Source: Eublepharis macularius
Lineage: Eukaryota; Chordata; Lepidosauria; Squamata; Eublepharidae
NCBI RefSeq assembly: GCF_028583425.1
Contig: NC_072791.1
Span: 41,175,368 to 41,239,367 of the forward strand
Direction: 5' to 3'
Length of the DNA: 64,000 bases
Shown here: piece after piece, positions 59,451-64,000 of the stretch
Numbering within the stretch: position 1 is the stretch's first letter
Layout of the letters: each line of letters opens with the position of its first letter
The notes under the pieces: generated by a model
Databases searched by the model: none
Seen by the model: the letters and a program-made list of their open reading frames with translations, nothing else
What the model was told of the DNA's origin: nothing
Made by a program: the position numbers and the translations under genes

Positions 59451-60308
59451 GATCCAACCACATACCACTCGGTCTATTGCTACAGCCAAGCCTTACGTTA
59501 CAACCGTATCTGCTCCAATGCTCTCGACCGAGACTCACACTTAAGAGATTTACAACAAGCATTTTTGGGACTACAGTACCCACCAAATGAAGTGAAGAAA
59601 CAAATCAATAGGGCCAGACTAGTACCCAGAAACAGCCTGCTCCAGGACAAACCTAAAGGAACTAACAACAGAACACCACTGGTTGTCACCTATAGCTCCC
59701 AGCTTAAACCCATCCAACGTATCATCAGTGAGCTACAACCCATCCTGGAAAATGATACCTCTCTCTCAGAGGCCCTGGGTGGAAGACCTTTCCTTGTTTA
59801 CAGACAGCCCCCCAACCTTAAACGACTTCTCACTCACAATCATGAATTGGCCAGCAGAGTCACCAGCACAGGTACCAGGCCCTGCAACAGACCCAGATGC
59901 CAGCTCTGCCCCTATATCTACCCAGGGAATACAATTACAGGACCCAATGGCATCAACTACACTGTCTCTGGCTCTTACAGCTGCTCATCCTCCAATCTGA
60001 TATATGCCCTCATGTGCCAACAATGTCCTTCTGCTCTGTACATTGGACAAACCAGCCAACCTCTATGCAAAAGAATAAATGGACACAAATCTGACATTAG
60101 AAATGGAAACGTCCAGAAACCAGTGGGAGAACACTTCAATCTACCAGGACATTCCATCAAAGACTTAAAGGTCGCTGTAGTTCAACAGAAACCTTTCAAA
60201 AACAATATCCAACGGGAAGCTGCTGAATTGGAATTCATATGCAAATTTGACTCTGTCAAGCTGGGACTGAATAGGGACTATGAATGGTTATCACATTATC
60301 ACAGGTAA
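59451..60308 (+). CDS. Penelope-like GIY-YIG protein, partial
   Basis: The frame is open from 59451 after a TAG at 59448-59450. Family-like sequence starts near ALRYNRICSNALDRDSHLRD and continues LQYPPNEVKKQINRARLVPR. A linker carries GGRPFLVYRQPPNLKRLL. A Cys-rich segment (CNRPRCQLCPYI) may bind zinc. The GIY-YIG nuclease core includes LIYALMCQQCPSALYIGQTS and CKRINGHKSDIRN. The end is DYEWLSHYHR. This is the C-terminal part of a Penelope-like element different from the 43.8-kb one, probably of Neptune type (inference). The RT domain is absent. No stops within about 285 codons. Confidence 0.85.
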   Translation, partial: DPTTYHSVYCYSQALRYNRICSNALDRDSHLRDLQQAFLGLQYPPNEVKKQINRARLVPRNSLLQDKPKGTNNRTPLVVTYSSQLKPIQRIISELQPILENDTSLSEALGGRPFLVYRQPPNLKRLLTHNHELASRVTSTGTRPCNRPRCQLCPYIYPGNTITGPNGINYTVSGSYSCSSSNLIYALMCQQCPSALYIGQTSQPLCKRINGHKSDIRNGNVQKPVGEHFNLPGHSIKDLKVAVVQQKPFKNNIQREAAELEFICKFDSVKLGLNRDYEWLSHYHR

Positions 60309-60715
60309 CAGATTTCCTTTACAGAGGCTGGGTCTGGGGGAGCCCAGTGTCACCTGGCGTGGGCTTTCGGGGACCACAGTTCTCTTTGTCAGATGCATCT
60401 GGCGGGGAGAGCTGTGGTTATCGAAGGCTTATACTGCATTGGAATTGGTTTTGCTGCTACAAACTAACACGGCAAACTCCAACTGACCCCAACACCAAAA
60501 GGAGATGTTTACATTTACTAGCAAAGGAATGTTTTGGTTGCACCCTCCCTCTCACGCCCTAATTGCCTCTTCTCTCCCCTCCCCTCCTCCTCCCTCCTCT
60601 TCTATATTTGACCAGTTTCTGTACCATGCATCTGATGAAGAGAACTTGATCCTCGAAAGCTTATGCTACAATAAAATTGGTTAGTCTTAAAGGTGCTACT
60701 GGACTCCTTTTGATT
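60309..60715 (+). repeat. Penelope-like 3' region with repeated tail
   Basis: Two related tails occur: GCTTATACTGCATTGGAATTGG... at about 60429 (degenerate) and GCTTATGCTACAATAAAATT at 60659. The second is followed by GGTTAGTCTTAAAGGTGCTA. The duplication resembles the tandem terminal repeats (pLTRs) described for Penelope elements. Confidence 0.6.
60632..60668 (+). ncRNA. hammerhead-ribozyme-like motif of a Penelope-like element
   Basis: CTGATGA (60632-60638), one extra A, GAG...CTC stem II, GAAA (60655-60658), then stem III as GC-TTAT-GC and TA (cleavage would follow the A). The very short stem III with tetraloop is the form reported for Penelope hammerheads. The extra base after CUGAUGA and an unclear stem I argue against strong activity. 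Confidence 0.6.
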
Positions 60716-61882
60716 TTGTAACCTCATGTACCTTGCTGTGATTTCCTTGGAGGAAGATAGGGATAAAAATATGATAGAAAATAAAATGATACAAAATTGG
60801 CAGAGAAAGGTTCTAGAGAACTGAAATGTATGGTAACTCAAAGGGAGTAATCCTGCTAGCACTGTCCTGCTGCAGAAAGACCAGTAAACCTGATATGCAA
60901 CAAATATTAGTAAGCTCCAGCTTTAAAAAAAAATTCCTGTTAAATGAATGTGTAGGCAAGGAACACAACGACTGTGCTTGAAGAAGTCCTGGAGGGAAAG
61001 AAACAGCCTGAATTTGGAAAACCCTCAAGCGTGTCTTATCCATTCAGAGCATGTGGACTGGAGCAGAACATTGTAATGAAATACAGGGAGTAATGGGTAC
61101 GATATACACCTTAATCAAAACAAGCGGGAGGATTCACTTGCAGAGGAAAGCAGAACACTGGGGTGCTCTTGCTGCAGCCTGCCAGCTCAACAAATAGAAA
61201 TCCACCAGCTTGTCTGTTTCAATAGAAAGTGTTAGATACAGCTAATTTCCAATGTGATTTTCTTCCTCCTCGGGTTGTAATAAAGCAATGAGCAAAGCGT
61301 CCTCTGCCTTCACTGGTTTTGACAAGAAGGAACAACATTTGACAGTGTGGGGATGAAGCTATAAGCTATTAAAACTCTTCCTTCTCCTCCCCCAAGCCTT
61401 TAAAAATGCATGTGGTTAAGGATAATTTGTTTATCATTTACTTTAATTTCTAATTCCCCCCCCCCCCGGCCATGTTGGTTCTTAGAATGGTGAGACACTG
61501 GTCACAATGCTACTTTATACCTACCTACCTACCTACATACATACAAGCATACCAGTGAATTGTTAGTGCATCCCTTGTAAGTACTAACTGATTTTATGAA
61601 CTCATCATTGGAGCCCGACCTTCTAGCTAACTGTTGTCTCCGGAGACTGGCAGCTATGCTCTGAGGTGTCAAACAAAGAAAGGTCTTTCTCTGTACCTCA
61701 TCACATGAGATCTCTAAACTAGAAGTTCTTGGGACTGAACCTAGAATCTTCTGCATACAAAGGATATGTCTTGCCACCTATGGTCACTATGGATGGGCTT
61801 CAGTTCATCTTTATAAGCCCTGCTTTGTAAGCATTTGCAGTACTTTATTTTTATTTAGGGGGAGGAAAGGTGGCATGTGCCA
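60716..61882. other. no gene seen
   Basis: Contains a C-run at about 61456-61468 and a CTAC/ATAC microsatellite at about 61520-61545. No exon recognised. Confidence 0.4.
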
Positions 61883-62040
61883 AAATGCTTCTGATCCCAT
61901 CAGAAGCTAAGCAGGGTTGGTACTTGGATGGGCAACCACCAAGGAAGACGCTACAGAAGAAGGCCCTGGCAAACCACCTTTGCTTCTTTCTTGCCTTGAA
62001 AGCCCCTTGCTGGGGTTGCCATAAGTTGATTCCTCTTCTC
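61883..62040 (+). repeat. 5S-rRNA-derived SINE
   Basis: ATGCTTCTGATCCCATCAGA, AGCTAAGCAGGGTTGG and TACTTGGATGGGCAACCACC reproduce the internal promoter region of 5S rRNA (A box, intermediate element, C box) with a deletion. It is followed by a SINE body (CCTGGCAAACCACCTTTGCT, CTTGCCTTGAAAGCCCC, GTTGCCATAAGTTGATTC). Not a functional 5S gene. Confidence 0.85.
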
Positions 62041-64000
62041 TAGGCATGGCACAGCATGCTGCAGTTAAGAAACTCCAAAAGAAACAAATGCTTCTTATAT
62101 GCATGTGTTTTAATAAGATATAGAGCTGCTCAGTATATATAAAAAAATGGAGAATGGAGGAAGGAAGAGTGCATTTATTTCAAAACTCCCCCCCCCCCAC
62201 TCCTGCTCGCTTCAGACTTTTGGTTATGTGTGAGATTACATTCTTCATTGGATTCCAACTTCTCCCTTCCATACCACAATCTAATCTTTACACATTTCCC
62301 AAAGGCAGGCTGCATCTCACTGGTCTAATTGTTTGGGTTGGATTTACAGCAGAGATGTGGCAGATTTCATCCCAAACATGTTTGACTGTCGAATTGACCA
62401 AGTTTGACTAGTGATCAGATGTGATCTGATCCAACAATCTGTTTGGTTCATGCTAAGCAGCATTGAAAGCCTAAGAAACTGATTTGCGTTGGGTTTCCCC
62501 AAAACTGCACATGTGCCAAAATGCTGCCAATTCAAACTAATTGGCAGCCATTAGCATAAGTAAGGACTACTCAGATGAGTGCTGAAGGATTTTATTGAAG
62601 CACAGCATTTACGAAGACTGATTTATATGATTTGCGAGTGGTCTAATTGTCTATTTAAACGATTGCCTGCTGAGAGGACCAGTCACGCTGCAAGGACAGG
62701 GGAGGAAGCAGAACTCAATCGAGCTTTGTGAGAACATGCATGCATGAAAAAGCAATTGTGCAGTACTGAATGTTTCGTAAGGAATACAGGGGAACCACCT
62801 TCTGAAACACATCGGTGAACTATCAAACCAATCATCAAAAACAACAACAACCCAGGTCTCTGCAGGCAATGAACACTGAACAGGACATAATCTGCACCAG
62901 TGGGAGTTTGAGCATCCCTGATTTGGAGAACACAACCACACTGGTATCTGTTGAATCATTACTGATTTGGGCTGAAGAGATGTTTATTTGAGTTCAAAAT
63001 TCCTGGAACTTCATCTGTTTAAAAAATTTATGATTGTGCAAACGTTTTTTTTCCTTCTCTACTCAGCAATGTAAAGCTCAAGGCAGCATTCAATATAGTG
63101 ATTGGTCCTTCAGTCACTGATTCTGAGCTGGGCCCATTCGTTTTGGATAGTTAGAAATAAGCCCTGTATAAAACACATAGAACTGAAGCGGCATTGATAG
63201 CTTTAGGAGTGATATGTTTCGGCAACTGCCAGAGCTTTTGACTGTTGGGGGATCTGCCATTTATCTTTGCTAGTGAACATACATGTTACAAGATTTCTTA
63301 CCCACACTATCAGGTATCACTCGTAGATGTAGGTGTAGATTACATAACTATACGAAATAGCTGGTGCAACTTGGAAGCAACAGTTTTTCCTCCTTCCCTA
63401 CTCTTGGAAGTTTTGACATGGACCGTATCATTCCTACCTGTGCAGTAGTGACGAAAAGCACACTGCACATTTTCTAAGGCACTGACATCTTTTGGCTAAG
63501 GGCAAAATAGAACCAGGAGAGCCCACTGATTCTCTTACCCATGGGTCTACAAAAACCCAAAGCTAACCATGATTGGGCAATGCAGAAAAATATTGTAGGC
63601 CCAACTATTCAAACTCCTGGAGACTTGTTCAGAAGTATCTTCCAGTAGTCCATTTTCATTACATATTTGCTGTTAACAATAATACAGAGTCTCCATTTGT
63701 ATTACCTTTCCTATGGTTCTAGTCATTGCTACAGAGCTGTAATTTGCAAGATTTTATGAAAAGGAACTACATGTTTTACCATTTAATCCCTTGATATGGC
63801 AAACTATTTCCGCCTCCCGAGCTTGTTCCATCTCCCGAATAAGCTTTCCTCCCCGCTGCTGCTTTCAAATTTTAGGCTGCATATTCACGGGGGCTGTATC
63901 AAGAAGAGACCAGTCCCACTCTCTATTGTGTGATCATGGTGTTTCTGAAATGATGAGCTTGAATTCCAAGTGCATCTTTCCCAGAAGGATAATAGACAAC
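62041..64000. other. no gene seen
   Basis: No exon, RNA gene or clear repeat recognised. Presumed NRXN3 intron. Confidence 0.35.

Overview
The window reads as vertebrate nuclear DNA, most likely from a squamate reptile. The pointers are tRNA-derived SINEs with squamate-type bodies, a 5S-rRNA-derived SINE, CR1-like LINE fragments, Penelope-like elements, a DIRS-type retrotransposon, hAT and Harbinger-like transposons, and one host gene whose C-terminus matches vertebrate neurexin-3. The species cannot be named from the sequence alone.

Host gene. The only host coding exon I can support lies on the minus strand at 31196-32121. It is the terminal exon of neurexin-3 (NRXN3), encoding the extracellular stalk, the transmembrane helix and the cytoplasmic tail ending in the PDZ ligand EYYV. 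Its probable 3' UTR runs down to about 28.57 kb. Everything above 32122 should be the preceding intron, and everything below about 28.5 kb is downstream flank. From 28.5 to 42.5 kb recognisable mobile elements are sparse.

Left third (1-15 kb). A 12.47-kb hAT transposon spans 1449-13922. It has TAGGG(G/A)TGTGC termini, subterminal TTTCGG motif clusters and hairpins, and a perfect 8-bp target duplication (GTATTTAT). It interrupts an older CR1-like LINE whose halves lie at 1329-1448 and 13923-14844. Inside it are a BED-finger hAT transposase on the minus strand, broken by one homopolymer frameshift, a satellite-like array with a unit of about 297 bp, and a 2.2-kb block with its own repeats that lies between two nearly identical direct copies.

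Middle (15-45 kb). This part holds foldback MITEs of several kinds, SINEs, a MITE carrying an internal minisatellite that is nested inside another MITE, and microsatellites. A 5'-truncated Penelope-like element (RT plus GIY-YIG) sits in a MITE at 43.8-45.4 kb.

Right (47-64 kb). A structurally complete DIRS-type retrotransposon (47452-53540, minus strand) has inverted terminal repeats, Gag, RT/RNase H, tyrosine recombinase and the diagnostic internal complementary region. Gag and RT share one reading frame separated by a single UGA. Beyond it are more foldback elements, a second Penelope-like fragment with a hammerhead-ribozyme-like core at its 3' end, and a 5S SINE. The elements do not work together as a pathway. 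They are independent insertions in and next to a neuronal adhesion gene.
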